A stretch of DNA of 56,830 nt, taken from Clostridia bacterium (lineage in GTDB: Bacteria; Bacillota; Clostridia; Oscillospirales; CAG-272). The notes below the pieces were generated by a model. The model had not been told where the DNA came from, made no database searches, and was given only the letters and a program-made list of their open reading frames with translations. Below are positions 41,469 to 51,763 of the stretch, in pieces (position 1 is the stretch's first letter; each line of letters begins with the position of its first letter). Location: positions 1 to 56,830 of the forward strand of contig JAFQPR010000017.1 of assembly GCA_017411605.1 (NCBI GenBank). Direction: 5' to 3'. The position numbers and the translations under genes are program-made.

Positions 41469-43361
41469 TTATGCGGTTTCGCCCTTTTTGAGCTTCTCTT
41501 TTTCAAACTGAAGCATATAAAGGCTATGATAACGTCCCTTCTTTTCGAGCAGCTCAAAGTGATTTCCCTGCTCTACTATTTCTCCGCGAGAAAGAACTAT
41601 GATGTTATCGGCGTGCTGTATTGTCGAAAGTCTGTGAGCGACCATAAGCATCGTTCCTATGTTCATCATCTTCTCAAGCGAATCCTGGATAAGAAGCTCG
41701 GTTTCGGTATCGATGTTTGCCGTAGCTTCGTCGAGGATCATTACCGACGGCTTGTGTATTATCGTTCTCGCGAAGGATAAAAGCTGTCTTTGGCCCGCGG
41801 AGAAGTTATTTCCGCGCTCTCTGACCTCTTCGTCAAGTCCGTCCTTCAGCTTCTCAATAAAGTGATTGGCGTTTACGTACTCGCAGGTCTTCTTTATCTC
41901 CTCGTCCGAGATATCCTCGCCGAGAATGATGTTTGAGCGAACGGTTCCCGAGAAGAGAAAAACGTCCTGAAGCATCTGACCGAAATGGCGTCTGAGTGAC
42001 GAAATTTTTATCTTTTTGATGTTTATTCCGTCAATAAGTATCTCGCCGCGTTGAATATCGTAGTTGCGACAGATAAGAGAAAGTATCGTAGTCTTACCCG
42101 AGCCCGTTGACCCAACGAACGCAACCGTCTGCTTGGCTTCAACCTTGAAGGACACGTCCTTAAGTATCCATTCGTCCTCGTTGTAGGCAAACCATACGTT
42201 TTTAAACTCTATGTCACCGCGTACCGTGTCAAGTTCTATCGCATCCTCGGAATCCGTGACGAGCGGCTTCATATCAAGCACGGTGAATATTTTTTCAGCC
42301 GATGCAAAAGCGGATTGCAGGCGGTTAAACTGCTCCGCCAGATTCTGTATAGGGTTGAAAAATTTAGATACAAACGAGTAGAAGGATACGAGCGTACCCG
42401 CGGTTATCATCTGACCGAGGAACTCGGTATTCTGTATAACTCCCTTACCCGAAAGATAAAGAAGACAAAGGACCGAGGAGATATAAAGCATATAGACCAT
42501 AGGTCTGAAAATACCGAAAACGAATATTTCCTTCTGCTTTGACGTGCCGAGTGCGCGGTTCTTCTCCGAGAACTCCTCAAGCTTTTTCTCTTCCTTATTG
42601 AAGATCTGAGTGATTTTTATACCCGAAAGATTTTCCGAAAGATAGGTATTGATATCCGTCGTGCAATCCTTTACCTTGCGATATGCGCGCCTTGAAAACT
42701 TTCTGAATATTATCGTAAACAAGACGATAAACGGAACAAAGCAAAGCACCATAAGCGTCAGCATATAGTTAAGACAGAGCATAGCAACAAAAACGCCTAT
42801 GATAATAAAGCAGTTCTTTAAAAGGTTTACGAGAATGTGCGTGAACATCATCGATATCGCGCCTGTATCGTTCGCAACTCTAGTTACGAGCTTTCCGACG
42901 GGAATCGAGTTGAGCTGAGAGTGAGAAAGACTCTCAATGTGAACGAACGTATCCTCGCGTATCTTCGAGAGTATCTTCTGACCTATCTTCTGTAGAAGCA
43001 GAGACTGAAAATACGTACAAACCAATGAAACGATAAGGATAGCTGCGTAAACTATAACGTAACGGTAAAGCTCCTTCATCTCAAATTTTTCAACGAGAAG
43101 CTGAACTACGTCACCCATAATGATAGGCGATATAATATCGTATGCTATCGAGAATAGCATTATAACGCCGATTACAATAAAGCTTTTTGCGTGAGGCTTT
43201 GCATAACCGAGAAGGCGTCTGATTATCTCTCCGTCCTTCATATGTCTGTCAAAGCCTATCGCTTCCTTTTTATTCTTCATAAGCGCGTATGCGAGAATGA
43301 AGAATACGGAAAAGACTCCTATTATCGAGCCGAGTATCAAAAGAGGCAGATATTCGTACAT
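41469..43361 (-). CDS. ABC exporter subunit, canonical ATPase site half
   Basis: A 630-residue fused membrane-ATPase half-transporter: six helices (about 5-330) and a nucleotide-binding domain with Walker A GSTGSGKTT (about 415), signature FSAGQRQLLSFAR and Walker B VMILDEATANID (with catalytic Glu). Its neighbour has a non-standard Walker B, so the two together look like a heterodimeric multidrug-type exporter (as in YheH/YheI or BmrC/BmrD). A short N-terminal extension with an extra helix is visible. The ATG at 43361 (AAGGAGG 7 bases upstream) lies two bases past the partner's stop; the TTG at 43367 is rejected. The exported substrate is unknown. Confidence 0.93.
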   Translation of the reverse strand: MYEYLPLLILGSIIGVFSVFFILAYALMKNKKEAIGFDRHMKDGEIIRRLLGYAKPHAKSFIVIGVIMLFSIAYDIISPIIMGDVVQLLVEKFEMKELYRYVIVYAAILIVSLVCTYFQSLLLQKIGQKILSKIREDTFVHIESLSHSQLNSIPVGKLVTRVANDTGAISMMFTHILVNLLKNCFIIIGVFVAMLCLNYMLTLMVLCFVPFIVLFTIIFRKFSRRAYRKVKDCTTDINTYLSENLSGIKITQIFNKEEKKLEEFSEKNRALGTSKQKEIFVFGIFRPMVYMLYISSVLCLLYLSGKGVIQNTEFLGQMITAGTLVSFYSFVSKFFNPIQNLAEQFNRLQSAFASAEKIFTVLDMKPLVTDSEDAIELDTVRGDIEFKNVWFAYNEDEWILKDVSFKVEAKQTVAFVGSTGSGKTTILSLICRNYDIQRGEILIDGINIKKIKISSLRRHFGQMLQDVFLFSGTVRSNIILGEDISDEEIKKTCEYVNANHFIEKLKDGLDEEVRERGNNFSAGQRQLLSFARTIIHKPSVMILDEATANIDTETELLIQDSLEKMMNIGTMLMVAHRLSTIQHADNIIVLSRGEIVEQGNHFELLEKKGRYHSLYMLQFEKEKLKKGETA

Positions 43362-43363
43362 CG

Positions 43364-45136
43364 TCAATCCTCCTTTGCTTCCTCGAGCCGCTGAAGCTCG
43401 ACCATAGTCTTATATTCGGGAACCGTCTCGACAAGCTCATCGTGACGTCCTACCGCAAGTATCCTTCCCTCGTCAACGAAAATTATCTTGTCCATATTTT
43501 CAACCGTGGAGATTCTGTGCGCGATAAGGATAGTAGTCTTACCCTGTCTGTTTTCCCTGAGGTTGCGTATGATAACCCTTTCGGTATCCGTATCAACCGC
43601 GCTGACAGAGTCATCGAGGATAAGTATCGATGCATCCTTCATAAGCGCGCGGGCAATTGAAATTCTCTGCTTCTGACCGCCCGAAACGGTGACACCGCGC
43701 TCGCCGAGAACGGTATTGTACCCCTCAGAAAAATCAGCAATATTCGAGTGAACATCCGCAAGTTTTGCGACACGGGTCACCTCTTCTATATCCGCTATAC
43801 CTCCCGCGAAGTCAATATTGTTACGTATGGTATCACTGAAGAGGAAGTTATCCTGAGGAACGTACGCGGAGAATTTACGTACCGTATGTATAGGTATGGA
43901 ATTGACGTCGTGAGAGTCGATGAAAAGAGTTCCGTCCGGAACGTTATATGTTCTGAGAATAAGGTCAACTATCGTAGTTTTTCCCGAGCCGGTCTTACCT
44001 ATGATGCCTACGTTTTCTCCCGCGTTAATTCTGAAGGAAACATCGGTCAGCGAATCATAGTCCGCATCGGGATAGCGGAACGTCAGATTTTTGAATTCTA
44101 TATCACCCTTGATAAAATCAACATCGGTAACGTCATCTCTGTCCTTTACGTCCTGCTTCACGTCGAGAAGCTTACTTATTCTGTCAAGAGAAGCCTTTCC
44201 TCTCGAGCTCATTTCAATAAGCTGAGATACCGCCATAACAGGCCATACTATCGAGTTAAAATAACTGATGAATTCAACAAGCGTACCTGCGTTAAACTCG
44301 CCACGGTATACGAGATAACCGCCGTAACCGAGTATAATGCATATTACCGATTCGACAAAAAGAGTAACCGATATGTGGAGCAGCACCGAGCTTCTCGTAA
44401 ACTCAATATTTGCTTTCTCATTATCCTTATTAAGCTTTTTAAACGACCAGAGCTCGCGGAACTCCTTTACGAACGCCTTAACCACGGCAATTCCCGAAAA
44501 GCTCTCCTGCGAGAAGTCCGAGAGCGCGGAGAATGCCTCCTGCCTTTTCTCCCATTTCGCCATCATATACTTACCGACAACCGTTCCGATAAATAGAAGC
44601 AACACCATAGGGATAAGCGTAAGCAGTGTCATGGTAAGATGCATTTTTGCCATTTTATAGATCGCCAATCCACCGAGAAGAAGCGCGTCGAACATCATAA
44701 GAACGCCGTCTCCGTAGCACTCGTTTATAGTCTCGAGGTCATTCGTGAACAGCGACATAAGGTTTCCGACCTTGTTTCTCTGATAATATTGCACCGAAAG
44801 GTCCTTGCAGTGGTCAAACATCTCGTGGCGTATATCGGTTTCAACCTTTATAGCTGCTCCGAACAGGCAGATTCTCCAAAGAAATCTTCCAACGACCATG
44901 GCAAGAACTATCATAACCATCGGCATACATACTTCATCAACGAGAAAAGTCATATCGAAGGCGCGTTCAACACCGTCGACCGTAACGTAGCCGTTTTCGA
45001 TTCCGTTGATAACCATACGGTAAAGCTCGGGTATCTTCAGCTGGAAAAGATCGACAACAAATAAAGAGAATACGCCAAGCAGGAGCCAATGCAAATATTT
45101 GAGGTAATAGCGGTTTATATGTTTTCCGAAAATCAA
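43364..45136 (-). CDS. ABC exporter subunit, degenerate ATPase site half
   Basis: A 590-residue half-transporter with six membrane helices and a nucleotide-binding domain: Walker A GKTGSGKTTIVDL, Q-loop YVPQDNF, signature VSGGQKQRISIARAL, and Walker B SILILDDSVSAVD, where Asp replaces the catalytic Glu. That is the usual mark of the degenerate site in heterodimeric exporters, whose partner (41469) keeps Glu. I prefer the TTG at 45136 (GAAAGGAG 8 bases upstream) over the TTG at 45154, which overlaps the ribosome binding site. It is translated just before its partner. Export of drugs or lipids is typical for the family; the actual substrate is unknown. Confidence 0.92.
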   Translation of the reverse strand: MIFGKHINRYYLKYLHWLLLGVFSLFVVDLFQLKIPELYRMVINGIENGYVTVDGVERAFDMTFLVDEVCMPMVMIVLAMVVGRFLWRICLFGAAIKVETDIRHEMFDHCKDLSVQYYQRNKVGNLMSLFTNDLETINECYGDGVLMMFDALLLGGLAIYKMAKMHLTMTLLTLIPMVLLLFIGTVVGKYMMAKWEKRQEAFSALSDFSQESFSGIAVVKAFVKEFRELWSFKKLNKDNEKANIEFTRSSVLLHISVTLFVESVICIILGYGGYLVYRGEFNAGTLVEFISYFNSIVWPVMAVSQLIEMSSRGKASLDRISKLLDVKQDVKDRDDVTDVDFIKGDIEFKNLTFRYPDADYDSLTDVSFRINAGENVGIIGKTGSGKTTIVDLILRTYNVPDGTLFIDSHDVNSIPIHTVRKFSAYVPQDNFLFSDTIRNNIDFAGGIADIEEVTRVAKLADVHSNIADFSEGYNTVLGERGVTVSGGQKQRISIARALMKDASILILDDSVSAVDTDTERVIIRNLRENRQGKTTILIAHRISTVENMDKIIFVDEGRILAVGRHDELVETVPEYKTMVELQRLEEAKED

Positions 45137-45172
45137 ACCAAATGCTCCTTTCAAAAAATATCGTGTTCTTTA

Positions 45173-45200
45173 ATTATAACATATACAAATATTTTTTCAA
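45173..45200 (-). promoter_or_regulatory. Predicted promoter of the ABC exporter operon
   Basis: On the minus strand TTGAAA (45195-45200), a 16-base spacer and TATAAT (45173-45178), about 37 bases before the TTG start. Confidence 0.72.
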
Positions 45201-45232
45201 TATATTTTTAATTTATTTTTTTGTTTTTGCCG

Positions 45233-45261
45233 TTGACAACCGAGAAGAAAAATAATATAAT
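45233..45261 (+). promoter_or_regulatory. Predicted promoter of the metallophosphoesterase-nitroreductase pair
   Basis: Consensus TTGACA (45233-45238), 17 bases, TATAAT (45256-45261), about 30 bases before the ATG at 45292. It is divergent from the exporter promoter. Confidence 0.88.
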
Positions 45262-45291
45262 GAACTCAAACGCGAAATCATGGAGGTTAAT

Positions 45292-46392
45292 ATGTCAAAA
45301 ATAATAAAAAACGCTCCCGCCGTTTTTGCGGTAGAGCGCAATTATTCGATTCTTATTCAGGTCATCGAAAGCTCTGTTATGTGGATCCGTGTCGGCGACG
45401 AGTGCTATTACGATCATTCAAACGGAGTTTTGAGATCATCACGCAATATACACAGTATAACTGTTCCGGGAGAAAAACTTGAATCCGCAGGCGAATACAC
45501 GGTCTGCTATCGAAAAATGATAGAGAGGAAGCCTTACTTCTCCGTGACAGGTGAGGTCGAAGAGGTGACGTACGCCTTCCGTCCCGTTTCAAGTAAAAAA
45601 CTAAACCTCTATCAAATCGCGGATGCTCACGGTATGGTAGAGGGCTCCGTCGCGGCGGCTAAGGCATTCGAGAAAAAGTACGGCAAGGTCGACCTTCTCG
45701 TGCTCAACGGCGACGTTATAGATCACAGCGGAAACGTGGAAAACTTCGATGCAATATTTGAGATCTCCTCCGGAGTAACAGGCGGAAATATACCGATAGT
45801 TTTCTCACGAGGTAATTACGACACGCGCGGCATTTACGCAGAGGAATTCGAGAATTATACCCCCACCCGTTGCGGAATTTCTTACTATACGTTCAGAATT
45901 TCCGACGTTTGGGGACTCGTGCTTGACTGCGGCGAGGATAAGCTCGACGCAAACGAGGAATACGGAAATACGAACTGCCACGAAGCATTCAGACGCTACG
46001 AAACAGAGTATCTTGAGAGTATAATCAAAAACAAGGAAAACGAATACGCCGAAACCGGTGTTAAGAAAAAACTCATCTTCACCCACGTGCCGTTTACAAG
46101 AAGATTCAAGCCGCCATTTAACATTGAAGAGGATACGTACGCTTATTGGGCAAAGCTTCTCAGAGAGGAAGTTAAGCCCGATCTTATGATAGCGGGGCAC
46201 ACGCATAAATACTCAATCGACCGCCCGGGATGCGATAACGACGCTCTCGGTCAGCCCTGCACGGTCGTGGTAGCCTCGCAGCCTGACACAAAGAAAAAAT
46301 TTTACGCAGGCGGAGGAGTCGTGTTTGATAATGATAAAACAAAGGTAGTATTTTCAAATCAAAACGAAATAACCTACGAGGAGGAGATATAA
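45292..46392 (+). CDS. Calcineurin-like metallophosphoesterase
   Basis: A 366-residue protein. An N-terminal beta-domain (about 1-95, with VMWIRVGDECYYDHS) of the type found before such enzymes leads into the metal-binding phosphoesterase motifs in order: QIADAHG (usual D-x-H), VLNGDVID (GD), RGNYD (GN-D/H), FTHVPF (H) and IAGHTHKYS (GHxH). All metal ligands are present. The N-terminal domain may be a purple-acid-phosphatase-like beta-sandwich. There is no signal peptide, so it is cytosolic. I chose the ATG at 45292 with TGGAGG 5 bases upstream over an earlier ATG that overlaps it. It overlaps the nitroreductase gene by one base. The substrate is unknown. Confidence 0.9.
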   Translation: MSKIIKNAPAVFAVERNYSILIQVIESSVMWIRVGDECYYDHSNGVLRSSRNIHSITVPGEKLESAGEYTVCYRKMIERKPYFSVTGEVEEVTYAFRPVSSKKLNLYQIADAHGMVEGSVAAAKAFEKKYGKVDLLVLNGDVIDHSGNVENFDAIFEISSGVTGGNIPIVFSRGNYDTRGIYAEEFENYTPTRCGISYYTFRISDVWGLVLDCGEDKLDANEEYGNTNCHEAFRRYETEYLESIIKNKENEYAETGVKKKLIFTHVPFTRRFKPPFNIEEDTYAYWAKLLREEVKPDLMIAGHTHKYSIDRPGCDNDALGQPCTVVVASQPDTKKKFYAGGGVVFDNDKTKVVFSNQNEITYEEEI

Positions 46393-46910
46393 TGGACTTT
46401 ATCGATTTTATTAATTCAAGAGCAAGCACTAAAATGTATACCGACAAAATGCCCTCATCAGAGGATATTAACAAGGTTATTCTGGCAGGTCTTAACGCCG
46501 CAAGCGGAAGAAATCTGCAAGCCCCTATTATCGTTGCGGTAACAAATAAAGAGATACGAGATAAAATGTCCTCCGACAATGCCGCTGTTTTCGGAATGAA
46601 GTCCGACCCGTTCTACGGTGCGCCGGTCGTCCTGGTTGTTCTTGCCAAAAAGAGCGCGCACACATACGTATACGACGGAAGCCTTGCACTCGGAAATATG
46701 ATGCTCGCCGCTCACGCGCTCGGTCTCGGCTCGTGCTGGATACACAGAGCAAAAGAGGTCTTTGATAAACCCGAGTGGGTCGAGTGGCTGAAATCCATTG
46801 GAATAGACGAGGAGGTAGAGGGTATCGGAAATCTTATTCTCGGATATCCGGACGGTGATATTCCCGAGCCAAAAGAAATCAAACCTTCGAGAGTTTATTA
46901 CGCAAAATAA
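46392..46910 (+). CDS. Nitroreductase-family flavoprotein
   Basis: A 172-residue FMN-dependent oxidoreductase. The N-terminus FINSRASTKMYTDKMPSSED carries the R-x-S/T-x-R-like FMN phosphate contact (here RASTK). NAASGRNLQAPIIVAVTN follows, and the central DGSLALGNMMLAAHALGLGSCWIH is the family's FMN/dimer helix, with GIGNLILGYP near the C-terminus. It reduces nitro compounds, quinones or similar with NAD(P)H; the true substrate is unknown. The start overlaps the preceding stop by one base (TAATG), with GAGGAG upstream, so translation is coupled to the phosphoesterase. A bidirectional terminator follows. Confidence 0.93.
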   Translation: MDFIDFINSRASTKMYTDKMPSSEDINKVILAGLNAASGRNLQAPIIVAVTNKEIRDKMSSDNAAVFGMKSDPFYGAPVVLVVLAKKSAHTYVYDGSLALGNMMLAAHALGLGSCWIHRAKEVFDKPEWVEWLKSIGIDEEVEGIGNLILGYPDGDIPEPKEIKPSRVYYAK

Positions 46911-46953
46911 GTTTATATGTAATTAATTGTTTACATTTTTTGTCAAACAGGCA

Positions 46954-47011
46954 AAAAAACGACCGCTACGCAAGGCAGCTACAGCTTGTCTTATACGTAA
47001 GGTCGTTTTTT
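46954..47011. terminator. Bidirectional terminator between the nitroreductase gene and mnmG
   Basis: AAAAAACGACC pairs with GGTCGTTTTTT around a longer, weaker inner stem. T runs lie on both sides between converging genes. Confidence 0.85.
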
Positions 47012-47013
47012 AT

Positions 47014-48891
47014 TCATTTGTGAAAAAGTCTTATAAGCAGAACACTTATATCGGCAGGGTTTACTCCGCTTATTCTAGACGCCTGACCAAGATTTGCGGG
47101 CTTTATTTCGTTAAGCTTTTCTGCCGCTTCAAGGCGAAGTCCCGCTATTTCCGTATAATCGATATCGGCAGGCAGAAGCTTTTCCTCAAGCCTTGAGCTT
47201 CTCTCAACCTCAGCAAGCTGACGCTTTATATAGCCGTCATACTTAACGCTGATTTCAGCGGTTATCTTAACACCTCGGGGGAGCTCGGGTCTTTCCTTAT
47301 CAATCGGCGCAAGCGCCTCATACGAGAGCTCGGGACGGCGAATAAGCTCGCCGAGCTTTACACCCGTGCTGATTTTTGTCGAGTTATAAGACTCAAGAAG
47401 CGCATTTACCTCAGGGCTCGGAGCTATCGTGGTTTTCTCTATTCTTCTGATCTCACGATCAATTTTTTCGCGTTTTTCCAAGAATGCAGCATATCTTTCC
47501 TCGCCTATAAGTCCGACACGGTAACCTATATCGGTAAGTCGGAGATCAGCGTTATCCTGCCTGAGTATCAGGCGGTACTCGCTCCTCGAAGTCATCATTC
47601 TATACGGCTCTTTCGTTCCCTTTGTTACAAGGTCATCAATAAGCGTACCTATATATGAGGATGACCGCGGAAGTATCATTGCTTCCTTGCCAAGGACCGC
47701 GAGAGCCGCGTTTATCCCCGCAACAAGTCCCTGCGCCGCCGCTTCCTCATATCCCGAAGTGCCATTGAACTGTCCCGCGCCGTAAAGTCCCCGAACAGCT
47801 TTAAATTCAAGCGTTGGGAGCATAGACGTGGGCTCAGCGCTATCATATTCTATCGCGTACGCATAGCGCATAATTTCCGCATTTTCAAAGCCTTCAAGAC
47901 TTCTTAACATATCGTACTGAACGTCGGTAGGCATTGACGTGGAAAAGCCTTGTATATACATTTCATCGGTATCAATACCGCACGGCTCAACGAAGAGCTG
48001 ATGTCTTTCCTTATCCGCAAAGCGAACGAGCTTTGTTTCGATAGAAGGGCAATACCTTGGACCCGTGCCGACTATATTTCCCGAATACATCGCGCTGCGA
48101 TCAAGATTGTCAAGTATTATTTTATGCGTTTCGAGATTGGTGTAAACTATATGACAGCTCACGGCTTTGTCATTTATATATTCGCCCTCTGAACGAACGG
48201 AAAACGGAACGGCGTTTTCCTCGCCCGTCTGCTCCTCAAGCCTCGAGAAATCTATAGACCTTCTGTGAACTCTCGCGGGAGTTCCCGTTTTGAATCTCTG
48301 AAGCGGTATACCGAGTCTTCTCAGAGAGTCCGAAAGTCCGTTCGCGGGCATCATTCCGTCAGGTCCTGCGGAATATACCTTATCGCCGACGAAGATCTCA
48401 CTTTCGAGAAACGTACCCGTGGCAATTATCACCTTTTCGGCTTCCCAGACCTCACCGAGATGCGTAACAACTCCGCTGACGCGACTTTCTCCGTTTCCGC
48501 ATTCGGTCTTTATATCAACTATCTGCCCTTGGATCAGCCTCAACCGCGGCTCGCTCTCAAGGGTCTTTTTCATATACTTCTTATACGCGTCTCGATCCGC
48601 TTGAGTTCTCTTTGAATGAACTGCAGCACCCTTACCGAGATTAAGCGTTCTCGATTGAAGTGTCACTCTGTCGGCTGCATATCCCATCTCGCCGCCAAGC
48701 GCGTCGATCTCAAAAACGAGATGACCCTTAGCCGAGCCTCCGATAGACGGATTGCAAGGCATATTACCGACAGCATCGAGGTTGGTCGTAAATACCACGG
48801 TATCAACGCCCATCCTTGCCGATGCAAGCGCAGCCTCTATTCCCGCATGTCCTGCGCCTATAACAAGCACCTGTGTTTTAAAATTCGTCAT
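47014..48891 (-). CDS. mnmG: tRNA uridine-5-carboxymethylaminomethyl modification enzyme MnmG (GidA)
   Basis: With MnmE it builds the cmnm5 or mnm5 group on wobble U34 of several tRNAs, using FAD and methylene-THF. The 625-residue length is typical. FAD motif [19 protein letters not shown] (about 9), [14 protein letters not shown] with the conserved Cys, [64 protein letters not shown], and the C-terminal [30 protein letters not shown] all match. The ATG at 48891 (GGAGATAGT before it) is preferred over the ATG 18 bases upstream that precedes this site. It lies 94 bases after ymdB, possibly in the same transcript. MnmE is not in the window. Confidence 0.97.
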   Translation of the reverse strand: MTNFKTQVLVIGAGHAGIEAALASARMGVDTVVFTTNLDAVGNMPCNPSIGGSAKGHLVFEIDALGGEMGYAADRVTLQSRTLNLGKGAAVHSKRTQADRDAYKKYMKKTLESEPRLRLIQGQIVDIKTECGNGESRVSGVVTHLGEVWEAEKVIIATGTFLESEIFVGDKVYSAGPDGMMPANGLSDSLRRLGIPLQRFKTGTPARVHRRSIDFSRLEEQTGEENAVPFSVRSEGEYINDKAVSCHIVYTNLETHKIILDNLDRSAMYSGNIVGTGPRYCPSIETKLVRFADKERHQLFVEPCGIDTDEMYIQGFSTSMPTDVQYDMLRSLEGFENAEIMRYAYAIEYDSAEPTSMLPTLEFKAVRGLYGAGQFNGTSGYEEAAAQGLVAGINAALAVLGKEAMILPRSSSYIGTLIDDLVTKGTKEPYRMMTSRSEYRLILRQDNADLRLTDIGYRVGLIGEERYAAFLEKREKIDREIRRIEKTTIAPSPEVNALLESYNSTKISTGVKLGELIRRPELSYEALAPIDKERPELPRGVKITAEISVKYDGYIKRQLAEVERSSRLEEKLLPADIDYTEIAGLRLEAAEKLNEIKPANLGQASRISGVNPADISVLLIRLFHK

Positions 48892-48985
48892 ACTATCTCC
48901 GAAATGCATTTGAGATCAAAAAGATCCGCCTCACGTTTTTATAGCGAAAATTTGCCCCAAAACGCAATTAATGCCTACCCGTACA

Positions 48986-49759
48986 CTAAAATTTAATTCT
49001 TTTTATCTCGGTTACCCTACCGTTTGCTTCGTTTACGGTAAATATTACACCGTCGGCAAATGGCGCGCCCTCGGCGCACTTAAATTTTCCCGGAAGCTTA
49101 GTTTTCATCTTAAATATGACAGAACCTATCTCCATTCCGAGAATACCGCCGCTCTCGCCGCACATTCCGACGTCACTTATATAACCCGTCCCACGCGGAA
49201 GTATGCTCGCATCGGCGGTAGGCACGTGAGTGTGCGTACCGAAAACAACGTTTATCCTTCCGTCAAAGGTATGAGCAACCGCAAGCTTTTCCCCCGTCGC
49301 TTCGGCATGAATATCGAGGATGGAAAGGTCATAATTTCCTTTTTCTTGGCGTAAGACCGTTTCTATATACGAATACGGCATATCAAGCTGAGGCTCGATA
49401 TGTACGTTACCCATAGCGTTGATAACAAGGATACGGCGGGCACCCGTGTTAATGACGGTATATCCGTGTCCCGGTGCTCCGTCACCGTAATTTATAGGTC
49501 TCAGTACCTCCGGAAATTCATCCAGCATACGTTGAGCCTGGTGGTTTTGCATCGTATGATTTCCGCCCGTAATAACGTCTGCGCCCGAACGCAAAAGCTT
49601 TTCTGCCGTATCCTGTGATATTCCGCTGATAAAAGATGCGTTTTCACCGTTTACAACACAAAAATCAATGCCGAATTTGAGCCTTATCGCCCACAAGTTT
49701 TTTTCAAGATGCAGAGCGCCGCCGGGACTCGTTATGTCTCCTATTGCAAGTATTTTCAA
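48986..49759 (-). CDS. ymdB: YmdB-type metallophosphoesterase (TIGR00282 family)
   Basis: A 257-residue calcineurin-fold protein. In Bacillus it hydrolyses cyclic nucleotides in vitro and affects biofilm and sporulation decisions. The family signature is seen in order: MKILAIGDIT (Asp8), FCVVNGENAS, VITGGNHTMQN, LDIHAEATGEK and FGTHTHVPTADASILP, with ISDVGMCG. All metal ligands appear to be present; the loop SPGG replaces the usual SPGR. Start: TTG at 49759 (MKIL, with AAGAGA 5 bases upstream), as is usual for this family's N-terminus. It follows rny by 156 bases containing a hairpin. The rny-ymdB order is the common Firmicutes arrangement. Confidence 0.93.
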   Translation of the reverse strand: MKILAIGDITSPGGALHLEKNLWAIRLKFGIDFCVVNGENASFISGISQDTAEKLLRSGADVITGGNHTMQNHQAQRMLDEFPEVLRPINYGDGAPGHGYTVINTGARRILVINAMGNVHIEPQLDMPYSYIETVLRQEKGNYDLSILDIHAEATGEKLAVAHTFDGRINVVFGTHTHVPTADASILPRGTGYISDVGMCGESGGILGMEIGSVIFKMKTKLPGKFKCAEGAPFADGVIFTVNEANGRVTEIKRIKF

Positions 49760-49860
49760 TTCATTCTCTTTTCTACTGCCTAAAGGCAAAATTTAACACG
49801 GTGCGCCACAAAAGCTTTTTTAGCGGCATATTTGACGCCAAAGATATTTCTTCCGTGGCT

Positions 49861-49897
49861 CGGGGCTACACAAAGGATTTCCGATTGCATAGCCCCG
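49861..49897 (-). other. Hairpin between rny and ymdB
   Basis: CGGGGCTA and TAGCCCCG form a stable 8-pair stem around a loop of about 21 bases, 19 bases past the rny stop. No T run follows on the minus strand, so it is more likely a processing or stabilising element, or a weak terminator, than a full stop. Confidence 0.5.
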
Positions 49898-49915
49898 ATT
49901 TATTCAGTATTTTAA

Positions 49916-51457
49916 TTATTTTGCGTAATCTACTATTCTGCTCTCGCGAATAACGCTTACCTTGATCTGACCGGGATAATCAAGCTCGTTCTCGATCTTC
50001 TTGGCGATATCTCTTGCGAGAAGCTTCATCTTATCGTCATCGACTACCTCGGGCTTGACCATAATTCTGACCTCTCTGCCCGCCTGAATAGCAAACGTCT
50101 TTTCAACGCCCTCAAAGTCACCCGCAACCTCTTCGAGCTTCTGCAGACGCTTGATGTAGTTTTCAACATCCTCACGACGCGCTCCGGGACGTGCCGCGCT
50201 AAGAGCGTCAGCAGCCTGAATAATGAAATCAAGCGCGGTAACAGACTCTATGTCATTATGGTGAGCCTCAATAGCATGAATAATTTCCTTACTTTCGCGA
50301 TACTTCTTTGCGATCTCAACGCCGAGCTGGATATGTGAGCCCTCTGCCTCGGCGGTCATCGCCTTACCTATATCGTGAAGCAATCCCGCGCGGCGAGCCA
50401 TAGTAACGTCAACTCCCATCTCGTCCGCAATAACGCCCGCAAGCATTGAAACCTCAATTGAATGACGAAGCGCATTCTGACCGTAAGATGTACGGTACTT
50501 CATTCTGCCGAGAAGCTTTATTTCCTCGGGGTGGAGACCGTGAACACCCGTTTCAAATACAGCGCGCTCACCCGCCTGCTTAATTGCGTTATCAACGTCG
50601 CGGCGTGCTTTCTCTACCATTTCCTCTATTCTCGCAGGATGTATTCTTCCGTCGGAGATAAGCTTTTCAAGAGCAAGTCGTGCTATCTCGCGTCTTACGG
50701 GATCAAAGCCGGAAACGGTTATAACATCGGGAGTGTCATCTATTATAAGCTCGACTCCCGTGAGGTTTTCTATCGTTCTGATATTTCTTCCCTCACGTCC
50801 GATAATTCTTCCCTTCATTTCATCACCGGGAATCTGAACTACCGAAATCGCGATCTCGCTTACGTGGTCAGCCGCGTATCTCTGAACTGCGAGCGAAAGA
50901 ATATCCTTCGCTTTCGTATCCGCCTCTTCCTTGAACTTTTCTTCATATTCTGCGATTTTGACCGCAGTTTCGTGTTTCATCTCCTCATCAAGTCTTGCTA
51001 CAAGCTCGCTTTTCGCATCCTCACGGGTAAGACCCGCTATGCGCTCCAGCGTCGCGATCTGCGCCTGCAGAGTTGCATCGGCTTTTTCCTTAAGACTATC
51101 AACCTCGGCTCTCTTCTCCTGAAGCTGAGCCTCCTTTTTCTCCATAGCCTCAAGCTTTGCGTCAAGCGTTTCCTCCTTCTGAGTAACGCGTCTTTCGAGT
51201 CTCGAAACCTCTTTACGACGCTCTTTCACGTCAAAATCGGCTTCTTTTTTCATCTGGAAAATCTCATCCTTTGCGGCAAAGATTGCTTCTTTTTTAGTCG
51301 TTTCCGCATTTTTTATGGCATCTTCGAGTATATGCTTTGCCTGCTCTTCCGCAGATCCGAGCTTCTTTTCCGCAATGGCTTTTCTAATAATAAAACCGGC
51401 TCCGCAACCAATAACAAGGCCGCCGACGATACCGATTACCAAAGATAATGGATCCAT
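49916..51457 (-). CDS. rny: Ribonuclease Y
   Basis: A membrane-anchored endoribonuclease that starts mRNA decay in many Firmicutes. The 513-residue length and layout are typical: N-terminal membrane helix (about 5-26), a long coiled coil (about 40-190), a KH domain with [20 protein letters not shown] (about 217), and an HD domain with LLHDIGKA (about 360) and AIEAHHND. The C-terminal [19 protein letters not shown] is the family ending. AAAGG precedes ATG. A promoter lies about 110 bases upstream, leaving a leader of roughly that length. ymdB follows downstream, as is usual. Confidence 0.97.
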   Translation of the reverse strand: MDPLSLVIGIVGGLVIGCGAGFIIRKAIAEKKLGSAEEQAKHILEDAIKNAETTKKEAIFAAKDEIFQMKKEADFDVKERRKEVSRLERRVTQKEETLDAKLEAMEKKEAQLQEKRAEVDSLKEKADATLQAQIATLERIAGLTREDAKSELVARLDEEMKHETAVKIAEYEEKFKEEADTKAKDILSLAVQRYAADHVSEIAISVVQIPGDEMKGRIIGREGRNIRTIENLTGVELIIDDTPDVITVSGFDPVRREIARLALEKLISDGRIHPARIEEMVEKARRDVDNAIKQAGERAVFETGVHGLHPEEIKLLGRMKYRTSYGQNALRHSIEVSMLAGVIADEMGVDVTMARRAGLLHDIGKAMTAEAEGSHIQLGVEIAKKYRESKEIIHAIEAHHNDIESVTALDFIIQAADALSAARPGARREDVENYIKRLQKLEEVAGDFEGVEKTFAIQAGREVRIMVKPEVVDDDKMKLLARDIAKKIENELDYPGQIKVSVIRESRIVDYAK

Positions 51458-51570
51458 TTGCCTTTTAGCTTCCTTTCTGTTTTCTAAAACTATATTTTCA
51501 CGATTAACTTACAAGAACATTTATTTATATTAAATAGCAAAAGTCTTTTTGCGAATAATCGTACAAGTTT

Positions 51571-51599
51571 ATTATATAATAAAATATAGTCAAAGTCAA
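51571..51599 (-). promoter_or_regulatory. Predicted promoter of rny
   Basis: On the minus strand TTGACT (51594-51599), 17 bases, TATAAT (51571-51576). The AT-rich leader 51458-51570 shows no further gene. Confidence 0.75.
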
Positions 51600-51763
51600 G
51601 AAAAATCTTCATAAATTAATTATTTTATATGTAAAACCGCTTATTATATGTCAAATGTTCCAAATTTCGGATAAATATTCGTTTTTTTACGTCAAAAATA
51701 GCAAACAGAGTGCAAATCTGCTTAATGTTAACAAAAAATTCATACTTTTTAATCCAAAAATAC

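Noticed and set aside
50462-51448. Antisense frame of about 328 codons opposite rny
   Set aside because: The protein is rich in Cys, Phe, Leu and Ser with no recognisable domain; rny is certain.
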